This document shows, piece by piece, positions 6,930 to 10,988 of a stretch of 10,988 bases of DNA; the first letter of the stretch is position 1; every line of letters begins with the position of its first letter. Both the position numbers and the translations under genes were made by a program. Source of the DNA: Zygnema cylindricum. Taxonomy: Eukaryota > Streptophyta > Zygnematophyceae > Zygnematales > Zygnemataceae. The DNA is taken from assembly GCA_037447655.1 (NCBI GenBank), contig JBBHKE010000819.1:241497-252484 (forward strand), given 5' to 3'. The notes under the pieces were generated by a model. It was not told the origin of the DNA. It made no database searches and saw nothing but the letters and a program-made list of their open reading frames with translations.

Positions 6930-8573
6930 ACATCACATGATGTCATGCCGTGCAACATTACCCCCAAATCAGAATGCATCACATTCTTTAGTGTAGTATT
7001 TAGGATTTCGTCAAATATCATCAATCTTGTTTGTAAACTTGTAAAACCAATATATACATTTGAACATTATTACTTCAGTGCAAGTGGAACTGGCGAGGAT
7101 TTGCCGAGAACTTGGGACTCAGAACCCTATCTGAATGGGAAAATCATATTTACGAGAAATTGGGGTTTATAATGTACTTTTTTGTTTGTATTTGATGCCA
7201 CAGTACCTGACTCGAGAGTGTACGCAGTGTAACAGTCTTTTCTCGTAGTTGAGTAAGGTGATAAATGTGTTTTTTTTCCTTCTTTTGCATGTCTTGCTCA
7301 CTTAATCCCTCTTTTTTTTGTTTTTGGTCCATTTCTAGGCAAGTTTGTGGTGTCTGAATGGCCAAAGCATGTTTATGAGCAATATAGGTTATGGAGTAAG
7401 TATTGTCAGGTTATGTGATATGAAACGTGCCTTTTCTTTTGTATTTGGTGCAAGAGTACCTGATAAAAAAAGTAGACGGTGATTTAAACTTCTCGCATTC
7501 TCGAGTAAAATGACAGTTGAGCTTTTTCTCCTACTTCTCCGTGTCCTATCCACTTACTATTTTTCTTTTCTTTTCTTTTCATTTTTTTTTTTTGGTCTCT
7601 TTCTAGGCAAGTTGGTGGAGAGCCCAAGTGATTCGCTTCATGTTGCGATGGCCGTCGAAGAAAATGTGTCACGTCACCAATATTGTGCGCCACGAGGCAT
7701 ACGGAAAATTAGTCGCAAAAAAAATTATGAACTCGTTGTATGAACAAAGAAAAATACGGGAGGTCTCACAGAAAACAGAACCCTCAGAGGCGGCAATCCT
7801 CAATTATATTCGGATTTCGAATGTGTCCTTGGAAATGCACAGTTGGACTCAGGAAAAACCGTTTATTCCACGACCCATTTTGAGTGTACATGTACCCCAG
7901 GGGGATAAAGGGATAGAAATGCAAGCTTTCTCTTTCTCGACTTACATGTATTTGGCAGAGAGATTGCGACGGCACGTCCCAGATATCAAGACAATCTGGC
8001 TAAGTACAGAAATGCAGGTACGTTACGTTTCGGTACGGAGATGGAATGTCTGGAACTATTTAAAAATGTTCTCATCAATTTGGCTGTTTTTGTGTTTTTT
8101 TTCTTCTTTTTTTCGACGAAGTATTTTTGTTCATTGGACTAGGAGATTGACCTACTGTGACTTTTATTACTTGTGTTCTCATCAATTTGGCAGTTTTTGT
8201 GTTGTTTCTTCTTCGTTTTTTCAACGAAATATTTTTGTTCATTAGACTAGGAGACGGGTCCTACTGTGACTTTTATTACTTGGTGTGCTTTTGGTTGCAG
8301 AGTGTGGTTGATGAAACTGGAAATTTTCCAATCTGGAACTTTTTCCTCTCAAAATTTGAGCGACAGAGTGGACGAACTAGGAGTTCATATGAAAAAAGTG
8401 TCAGCAAGGCGAGACTTACTTCGTTGAGCTTTGCGAATCTGATAATATCCGGAGAGTGCGATTATTTTGTCGGAGTTTTGGGATCCAATTGGAATCGCCT
8501 TATCAATGAACTACGGATGACAGGTGGCAAATTGAATGCAGGGTATTTAGCACTTAACTTTGATGAATATTGA
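1812..8573 (+). CDS. Alpha-1,6-fucosyltransferase (FUT8)-like Golgi glycosyltransferase, multi-exon gene
   Basis: Proposed join: 1812-2060, 3779-4003, 4380-4635, 5505-5721, 6139-6250, 7079-7183, 7607-8017, 8301-8573, all in phase, about 615 residues. FUT8 transfers fucose from GDP-fucose to the innermost GlcNAc of N-glycans in the Golgi. What is seen: a tail, one membrane anchor and a stem; a cysteine-bearing N-terminal half with QNPPDC and HELGSILHVFAA, the counterpart of FUT8's G-x-G-x-x-x-H region; CYFFP; WWRAQ, the counterpart of FUT8's WWVSQ; a GDK motif after V-H-V; and a terminal S-N-W-x-R-L segment. Odd points: H-V-P-Q replaces H-V-R-R, there is no SH3 domain, and an exon in the middle is duplicated. 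Inference: the family is GT23 or a close algal relative, and the acceptor is unknown. Other GT-B fucosyltransferases are the alternative. The splice pattern between 6251 and 7606 is uncertain. Confidence 0.7.
2136..2200 (+). repeat. Degenerate CCCTAAAA (telomere-like) array
   Basis: Four to five units of CCCTAAAAA/CCCTAAAAAA pass into decayed CCTTAAAA and CCTAGAAAA units. The C-rich strand is the coding strand. It begins 75 bp after the exon 1 donor. It is far too short and degenerate to be a chromosome end. Confidence 0.75.
2728..2766 (+). repeat. 10-bp tandem repeat GATGTTTTTT
   Basis: Four consecutive copies of GATGTKTTTT lie within intron 1. The repeat is simple and AT-rich, with no evident function. 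Confidence 0.7.
3779..4003 (+). CDS. Exon 2: stem region
   Basis: This exon encodes 75 residues (84-158 of the model), phase 0 at both ends. The donor is TGG before GTAAGT. The acceptor CTATGCAG is the only one in the open stretch that keeps phase with exon 1. The peptide is hydrophilic and rich in Pro, Glu and Lys, with an N-N-S glycosylation sequon near its end, as expected for a lumenal stem. It resembles no specific domain, so its support comes from phase, the good donor and position. Confidence 0.65.
4240..4300 (+). repeat. Decayed CCTTAAAA/CCCAAAAA patch in intron 2
   Basis: Near-repeats of ACTCCTTAAA, AACCCAAAAA and GAAAAACTCTG look like a strongly decayed member of the same A-rich, C-run repeat class as 2136-2200. 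The orientation is again C-rich on the coding strand. Confidence 0.4.
4380..4635 (+). CDS. Exon 3: N-terminal catalytic half, FUT8-like
   Basis: The acceptor is CATGCAG, with phase 0 entry from exon 2. The peptide contains LWEHQNPPDC, then DWVQKKTHELGSILHVFAA, then ILVPKPGTFRRADHENC. In FUT8 the order is the same: QNPxDC, then a glycine-rich stretch followed by histidine (GYGCQLHH), then a strand ending before a conserved Cys. An N-C-T sequon is present. Two donors keep phase with exon 4: GTGGGT at 4636, used here, and GTAAAC at 4645, which would add three residues. Both leave a single G that joins GA of exon 4 to make Gly. Confidence 0.75.
4909..4927 (+). repeat. Two CCCTAAAAA units in intron 3
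   Basis: Two near-perfect units of the same telomere-like motif seen at 2136-2200, in the same orientation. Confidence 0.7.
5149..5270 (+). repeat. CT-rich pyrimidine tract in intron 3
   Basis: About 120 bp of CTCTCT/CCCTCT with few purines, ending in CTTCCTACAG, a textbook polypyrimidine tract plus 3' splice site. The sequence after it is closed in every frame within 60 bp, so it appears to be a decoy acceptor 230 bp before the true one at 5504. The serine/proline/leucine frame over it is only the repeat read as codons. Confidence 0.75.
5505..5721 (+). CDS. Exon 4: CYFFP motif and central region
   Basis: Entry is at phase 1 (G + GA = Gly) and exit at phase 2 before GTAATA. The peptide begins GGDRGSLTCYFFPFVSYAC. 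The aromatic CYFFP followed by a second Cys matches the segment preceding FUT8's R-P-V-S-E-T-C. A QQQQ run and a polar insert follow, then ANVVEIHG, comparable in place to FUT8's N-V-Q-V-V-E-L. The exon continues to YNYWHS before the donor. Earlier donors (GTAGTT at 5660, GTGGGT at 5687) would shorten it. The downstream phase fits best with 5721. Confidence 0.7.
6139..6250 (+). CDS. Exon 5: central region, moderately supported
   Basis: The acceptor is GCAAACAG and the donor a strong AAA before GTAAGT at 6251. Of the three frames only one is open across the whole exon. It starts with one base that completes the AA left by exon 4 (Asn) and ends in phase 0. The peptide reads PFGSPWESDLRNVELLGSVF and then a basic GKKKVMK end. 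No family motif is recognised. A second frame with a Trp/Phe-rich peptide would need an internal GTAAAA donor at 6231, so an alternative splice is possible. Confidence 0.55.
6452..6530 (+). other. Possible extra or alternative exon
   Basis: A good GTAAGC donor at 6531 follows an open frame rich in Asp, Glu and Ser that exits in phase 1. The classical acceptor TTCTAG at 6385 leads into stops in all frames, and acceptors nearer the frame are purine-rich and weak. Its exit phase matches the phase-1 entry of the exon at 7339, so a chain 6530-7339 is formally consistent. I leave it out of the main model. Confidence 0.25.
6847..6929 (+). repeat. (CT)n microsatellite
   Basis: An almost pure 83-bp (CT)n, about 41 units, with one extra TT interruption at 6914-6916. 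It lies in the intron before the duplicated exon region. A length polymorphism is likely. The open frames over it on both strands are repeat translations. Confidence 0.9.
7079..7183 (+). CDS. Exon 6, copy A of a duplicated exon
   Basis: The acceptor is TACTTCAG. In phase 0 the peptide includes ENLGLRTLSEWENHIYEKLG, which sits where FUT8 has VPEDLADRLVRVHGD, just before its WW motif. The phase-0 end uses a GTTTGT donor at 7184, which is not strong; GTTTAT at 7165 and GTATTT at 7188 are alternatives with other phases. Copy B at 7339 encodes VSEWPKHVYEQYRLW. Between the copies this frame shows a synonymous change (TAC/TAT) and conservative ones (Ile/Val, Lys/Gln), which argues that it is the coding frame of both. 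Confidence 0.5.
7085..7606 (+). repeat. Tandem duplication of an exon plus its following intron
   Basis: About 7085-7338 and 7339-7606 are imperfect direct copies. Shared landmarks, in order, are TCTGAATGG (7130 and 7353), a TTTGTATTTG(A/G)TGC run (about 7184 and 7437), AGTACCTGA (about 7202 and 7454), a T-rich tract, and TTTCTAGGCAAGT at the end of each copy. A third GCAAGTTGGTGG begins the next exon at 7607. The copies differ by substitutions and small indels, so the event is not recent. Confidence 0.75.
7339..7409 (+). CDS. Exon 6, copy B (possible alternative exon)
   Basis: The acceptor is ATTTCTAG. The homologous frame enters in phase 1 and reads KFVVSEWPKHVYEQYRLW. It continues open to CAG before GTTATG at 7410, which exits in phase 0 and joins WWRAQ of the next exon cleanly. 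The stronger donor GTAAGT at 7396 instead gives a 57-bp exon, phase 0 at both ends in another frame. That exon could be included or skipped without a frameshift, but it encodes an unremarkable peptide. Whether copy B is used together with copy A, instead of it, or not at all cannot be settled from DNA alone. Confidence 0.4.
7607..8017 (+). CDS. Exon 7: GDP-fucose-binding core, FUT8-like
   Basis: The acceptor is CTTTCTAG behind a long T tract, and the donor CAG before GTACGT, phase 0 at both ends, 137 residues. It opens ASWWRAQVIRFMLRW, matching FUT8's WWVSQFVKYLIRP. It then carries ILSVHVPQGDKGIEM, aligned with FUT8's VHVRRTDKVG, and STYMYLAERLRR, whose Tyr falls at the position of FUT8 Tyr382. 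It ends IWLSTEMQ, aligned with VYLATDD. The Asp and Lys of the motif are kept, but the first Arg is Pro (CCC at 7895-7897) and the second Gln. An N-V-S sequon is present. Confidence 0.85.
8018..8300 (+). other. Last intron with a 107-bp tandem duplication
   Basis: The donor is GTACGT and the acceptor TTGGTTGCAG. Nearly the entire intron consists of two copies of one unit (see the repeat entry), so most of its length arose by duplication. Confidence 0.8.
8068..8281 (+). repeat. 107-bp tandem direct repeat
   Basis: Unit 1 (8068-8174) and unit 2 (8175-8281) both run from GTTCTCATCAATTTGG through ATTTTTGTTCATT and ACTAGGAGA to CTACTGTGACTTTTATTACTT. A handful of substitutions and short indels separate them. 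The repeat lies wholly within the intron. Confidence 0.9.
8301..8573 (+). CDS. Exon 8: C-terminal catalytic segment and stop
   Basis: Phase 0 entry, 90 residues, then TGA. It contains SLSFANLIISGECDYFVGVL, which aligns with FUT8's hydrophobic I-H-F-L-S-Q-A-D-F-L-V-C-T-F stretch. GSNWNRLINELR follows where FUT8 has SSQVCRVAYEIMQ. The protein ends YLALNFDEY, close to FUT8's LDDIYY point. The SH3 domain that follows in animal FUT8 is absent, and the next 600 bp hold no candidate exon. The frame closes cleanly, so the gene is not truncated by an obvious mutation. Confidence 0.85.
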   Translation, partial: SVVDETGNFPIWNFFLSKFERQSGRTRSSYEKSVSKARLTSLSFANLIISGECDYFVGVLGSNWNRLINELRMTGGKLNAGYLALNFDEY

Positions 8574-8605
8574 TTTTTTTTTACTTTAAAAATGCCATAA
8601 CTTTA

Positions 8606-8715
8606 GGAAACCCTAGAAAAACCCTAAGAAAACCCTTAAACACCAAAATTTCCAAGGTAACCCCAAAACACAGAAAAAAACCTTAGAAAACCCAAAAAAA
8701 CTCTAAAACTCTTTA
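8606..8715 (+). repeat. Degenerate CCCTAAAA-like array after the stop codon
   Basis: ACCCTAGAAAA, ACCCTAAGAAAA, ACCCTTAAA and several CCAAAA/CCTTAGAAAA variants begin about 35 bp after the stop codon. They have the same orientation as the intronic blocks and would lie in the 3' UTR. Confidence 0.65.
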
Positions 8716-8974
8716 GAGTGTTAAGCCTTGTCTTTTTTTTTTCTTTGCGAATCCATTGAAATTTTGACAAATGCTATTTTCCGTTTGTAAGACACGTACT
8801 TTGTTTATGAAAGGTATTATTTTTGTCATGATTTCCTCGGAAAGATTTTTGTACTGTATGTGAATCAACAGTTGGTTTTATGAATGTCTTGTTGCACATC
8901 ACTTCTTCTGAGTAGTAGATCTATTCTCATGTGCGTTTACTTAGTATATTATCAAAATCAATTCGAATCTGAGG

Positions 8975-9034
8975 GAAAAAAAAAAAAATAGATGTAAAAA
9001 AATAGATGTAAAAAAATAGATGTGAAAAAATAGA
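8975..9034 (+). repeat. 14-bp tandem repeat AAAAAAATAGATGT
   Basis: Four consecutive copies, the last ending TAGATTT, after a pure A run. A simple AT-rich minisatellite in the downstream region. Confidence 0.8.
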
Positions 9035-9201
9035 TTTCTACTGATTGAAACATGTCATGATTTTCACATTGGAAGTTGCTTAGGGTTTGGAGGAGACAGT
9101 TTCAAGGAAAGGAAAAACGACCTCCTCTACTTAGTGCCTATAGTATGCTGATCTGCTTATCAGATTGTCAGATTTGTACTTTATTGGTAAATTTTGGGTG
9201 A

Positions 9202-9207
9202 AATAAA
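9202..9207 (+). promoter_or_regulatory. Possible poly(A) signal AATAAA
   Basis: AATAAA lies 629 bp after the stop codon, followed within 15-40 bp by T/G-rich sequence and a small hairpin (GGTCT/AGACC at 9223-9237). A second AATAAA at 9280-9285 falls inside a mobile-element end. In an AT-rich genome the hexamer occurs often by chance, and many algae use TGTAA instead, so support is weak. Confidence 0.25.
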
Positions 9208-9254
9208 GAGTCTTGTACTGTTGGTCTTATGGAGACCGACTTTTTGTGCGTAGG

Positions 9255-9280
9255 TACACCGTGAATCGCTGTTAGAGTTA
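9255..9280 (+). repeat. Solitary terminal repeat of the MITE-like family
   Basis: TACACCGTGAATCGC and the following bases match 23 of 26 positions of the terminus of the 1451-1681 element (reverse complement of its right end). No intact partner in opposite orientation is found before the next complete element. A decayed ATCTACGGTG at about 9331-9340 may be what is left of one. Probably an element remnant. Confidence 0.6.
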
Positions 9281-9504
9281 ATAAACACTGTATCGGTGCC
9301 CCTAATTGTGACCTTTGAACCTAAAATAGAATCTACGGTGATGTAGGAACTGTACAGTAGTGTGAATAATAGTCGCGGGCGACCCGGTGCTTTGCCCTTT
9401 GATTGTCAAGGGCCTATCGTTTTTGTACACGCGGACCAATAGGAGCGTCAAAAAATTTCGTAGGAGTTACATGTACTCCACGTATCAATCCGTTTTCGGT
9501 ACAG

Positions 9505-9530
9505 TACACCGCGAATCGTAATTAGAGTAA
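9505..9530 (+). repeat. Left terminal inverted repeat of element copy 4
   Basis: Exact reverse complement of 9977-10002. Confidence 0.85.
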
Positions 9531-9976
9531 TGAAAAAATTAGAGTACAAAAACTAAAAAAAATAATTAGAGTAATTAACGCTAATTTATGTGATAGATCT
9601 TTTTCAACTATGACGTTTACTCTAATTTATTTAAGTACTCTAATTTGGCACACTAATATCCTCTACTGTAAATAAGGTCAGAATTTGGCAAAACGTACAG
9701 TGTATTGTCACTATGACGTTTGCAATACGTGGTTTGTTAAAACGCAGTTACATGATAACGGCCTGTATTAAATCATTTTTTGTACTTTTTCACTTAATAA
9801 AGTACAATTTTGCACGGTCGGAGGTCGTCCGTACTACACACTATTTAAAACGAACCTGTATTAGAATTAAAAACGCAAATTAAACTTTACCTTAAATAGA
9901 ATAATGAAAAAATTATAATCATTTACTCTATTTCATGTGATAGAGTCGAAATTTCGAGCGACCGAATTAGAGTAAT

Positions 9977-10002
9977 TTACTCTAATTACGATTCGCGGTG
10001 TA
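9977..10002 (-). repeat. Right terminal inverted repeat of element copy 4
   Basis: Exact reverse complement of 9505-9530. Its outermost bases GCGGTGTAGTGTACGGATA recur at 10467-10485, where the rest of the terminus is missing. Confidence 0.85.
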
Positions 10003-10105
10003 GTGTACGGATATTTGAGAACACGACAGCGTGGCGTGATGTGACAGATCGCACGCGCAAAAATTAAAAGTACGATACAATACGTTACTGTACTCTACGG
10101 TATTG
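9996..10105 (+). repeat. Direct repeat, first copy (element end plus flank)
   Basis: GCGGTGTAGTGTACGGATA, GTGGCGTGATGTGA and GATCGCACGCGCAAAAAT occur in this order here and again at about 10467-10575. Weaker similarity runs on to TTACTGTACTCT. The second copy lacks about 18 bp around 10013-10031. A shorter internal repeat of ACACGACA..GGCGTGA occurs at about 10021 and 10110. Confidence 0.75.
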
Positions 10106-10466
10106 ATAACACGACATTTTGGCGTGACGACTAATTTGTTTGGACGTGAATCGCCCTTGACGCCAACTTACGTCAACATAAACGTCGCGATGTGATTAAT
10201 GTTGCCGTACGACAAAGCGCCGATGACTCAAATCCGTCCGTACAAAACCATCCTTGACGTCGTAAGCCGCGGGTCAATTGTCGCGATCACTTTGTCGTCG
10301 TCGCTGTACTGTAGTGTAAAGGTTTCGAACCATTCTGTCAAGGGTACAAACTACAAAGAATCGATCGTCGCCGTTGCTGCGATATCGTTTCACTTATTTG
10401 TACGGCATCGACGGCATCCTGGTACCTGTCGTGGCCACCTCGATGTCGTCGGCCGCGGGTCAGGTA
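10106..10466. other. CG-richer repeat-derived stretch, no gene supported
   Basis: It lies between the two direct repeats. CGTCG/GTCGC words are frequent, and GTCG-GCCGCGGGTCA-like phrases occur twice (about 10258-10280 and 10442-10464). The 95-residue open frame at 10199-10486 covers it, but it runs through the repeated element end and shows no motif, so I do not call it. Confidence 0.5.
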
Positions 10467-10575
10467 GCGGTGTAGTGTACGGATAGTGGCGTGATGTGAT
10501 GGGATCGCACGCGCAAAAATGGAAAGTACTTTTTTTTAACAAGTCAGTCAGTTTACTTCCTTACTACTGTACTCT
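10467..10575 (+). repeat. Direct repeat, second copy
   Basis: See the first copy at 9996-10105. It starts with only the outermost 8-9 bp of the element terminus, suggesting that a flank carrying part of an element end was duplicated or left behind by a deletion. Confidence 0.7.
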
Positions 10576-10709
10576 TTTAGGTGACGACAAATTGTCAAAC
10601 GTTTCAATTTCTGAGACCGGCGGTTGTGGACTGCCTTGTCAACACCTCCCCTTGTCTCGTCATTGGAGCGCGAATCTGGTTCTCTTCCTGTCAACCAACC
10701 AACCAGTAC

Positions 10710-10763
10710 TTCTATCTCCCTTTCCCTCCCTCCCTCCCTCCCTCCCTCTCTCCCTTTCCCCTT
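10710..10763 (+). repeat. Polypyrimidine tract (CCCT/TCCC repeats)
   Basis: About 50 bp of C and T, mostly TCCC units. Together with the polypurine tract 30 bp downstream it forms a large imperfect inverted repeat. Confidence 0.85.
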
Positions 10764-10793
10764 CATCAATTCTAGATATTTTGAATATTTTAT

Positions 10794-10857
10794 AGAGGAG
10801 AGGGAGAGGGAGAGGGAGAGGGAAAGGGAGAGAGAGGAGAGGGAGGGGAGAAGTGAA
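10794..10857 (+). repeat. Polypurine tract (GAGAGG repeats)
   Basis: About 64 bp of G and A only, largely GGGAGA units. It lies just before the transporter-like exon, so a purine tract stands where a pyrimidine tract would be expected near a 3' splice site. Confidence 0.85.
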
Positions 10858-10882
10858 GTTGTTTGTTTTATGACTGGAGGGT

Positions 10883-10969
10883 GAGAGGGAAGCTATTGCC
10901 AAGTATGCCGTGACGGTCGGTGCCTTGGCCGCCCTCACAAGTACCCTCCTCGGATCCCTCCTTCCCCAG
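10883..10969 (+). CDS. Partial exon, cationic amino-acid transporter-like (APC superfamily)
   Basis: The frame reads AIAKYAVTVGALAAL, then TSTLLGSLLPQ, and stops at CAG before a GTACCT donor. It closely resembles the segment of animal CAT/SLC7 transporters that reads AKYAVAVGSLCAL and continues ...LLGSMFPMPR, part of a transmembrane helix in a plasma-membrane carrier of basic amino acids. In the family the next residues would be Pro-Arg, which an exon beyond the window would supply. GC-rich third positions set it apart from the surrounding DNA. The 5' boundary is unclear: the frame opens at 10874 and the upstream sequence is purine-rich without a good acceptor. It is on the same strand as the glycosyltransferase gene, with no evident functional link. 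Confidence 0.55.
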
Positions 10970-10988
10970 GTACCTTTTTCTATTGTGT

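Larger units (their letters stand above)
9505..10002. mobile_element. MITE-like inverted-repeat element, copy 4
   Basis: Positions 9505-9530 and 9977-10002 are perfect 26-bp inverted repeats beginning TACACCGCGAATCG. The 498-bp body is AT-rich, with many ATTAGAGTAAT/ATTACTCTAAT words on both strands and no coding frame. The interior at about 9780-9845 matches, reversed, the interior of the 467-1028 element. TA pairs at both ends and a GTAC a few bases outside (9500-9502 region and 10005-10008) resemble the other copies. TA flanks would fit a Tc1/mariner-type mover, but a true target duplication cannot be separated from the repeat here. Confidence 0.8.

Noticed and set aside
6799-7024. Leu/Ser-rich and Arg/Glu-rich frames on both strands
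   Set aside because: These are translations of the (CT)n microsatellite.
8975-9034. CRISPR-like array
   Set aside because: Units are 14-bp AT-rich direct repeats with no spacers, in a eukaryotic intron-bearing context.
10321-10331. GGTTTCGAACC as a tRNA B-box
   Set aside because: A short palindrome only; no A-box, no cloverleaf and no acceptor stem around it.
10199-10486. 95-residue open frame on the + strand
   Set aside because: It spans duplicated repeat sequence and a truncated element end, has no motif, and its composition follows the CG-rich repeat words.
10548-10938. Several frames on both strands with Arg-Glu or Ser-Pro runs
   Set aside because: They are read through the polypyrimidine and polypurine tracts. 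Only the short GC-rich end after 10883 on the + strand looks like protein.

Overview
The window is nuclear DNA of an intron-rich eukaryote. It carries one long gene on the + strand, interrupted by many GT-AG introns (several with GTAAGT, GTGAGT or GTACGT donors), plus the edge of a second gene. Non-coding DNA is AT-rich and full of poly-A/T runs, simple repeats, degenerate CCCTAAAA blocks resembling the telomere unit of some green algae, and short inverted-repeat elements. This suggests a free-living alga or other protist, but the lineage cannot be fixed from the sequence. Nothing looks prokaryotic or viral.

Layout. 1-466: flank without a supported gene. 467-1028: a MITE-like element with perfect 26-bp terminal inverted repeats. 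1050-1185: a cluster of AAACGTAAC-like motifs. About 1240-1681: two adjacent foldback elements of the same terminal-repeat family, side by side, ending 130 bp before the gene's start codon. 1812-8573: the main gene. 8574-9504: downstream region with CCCTAAAA-like and 14-bp repeats, a possible poly(A) signal and a solitary element end. 9505-10002: a second complete element with perfect 26-bp ends. 10003-10580: duplicated flank sequence. 10710-10857: a polypyrimidine tract followed by a polypurine tract. About 10883-10969: an internal exon of what looks like a cationic amino-acid transporter, running off the window.

The main gene is best read as a Golgi type II membrane glycosyltransferase related to alpha-1,6-fucosyltransferase (FUT8, GT23). 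It has a short cytosolic tail, one membrane anchor (exon 1), a polar stem (exon 2), a cysteine-rich N-terminal catalytic half (exons 3-4) and a nucleotide-sugar-binding half (last two exons). Seven exons join in frame into a model of about 615 residues. The two ends of the model are firm. The segment between 6251 and 7606 is ambiguous because an exon-plus-intron unit has been tandemly duplicated there. The protein stops directly after the catalytic domain, without the SH3 domain of animal FUT8. It also reads H-V-P-Q where FUT8 has the H-V-R-R motif, which raises the question of whether this copy is active. The two genes have no evident functional link.
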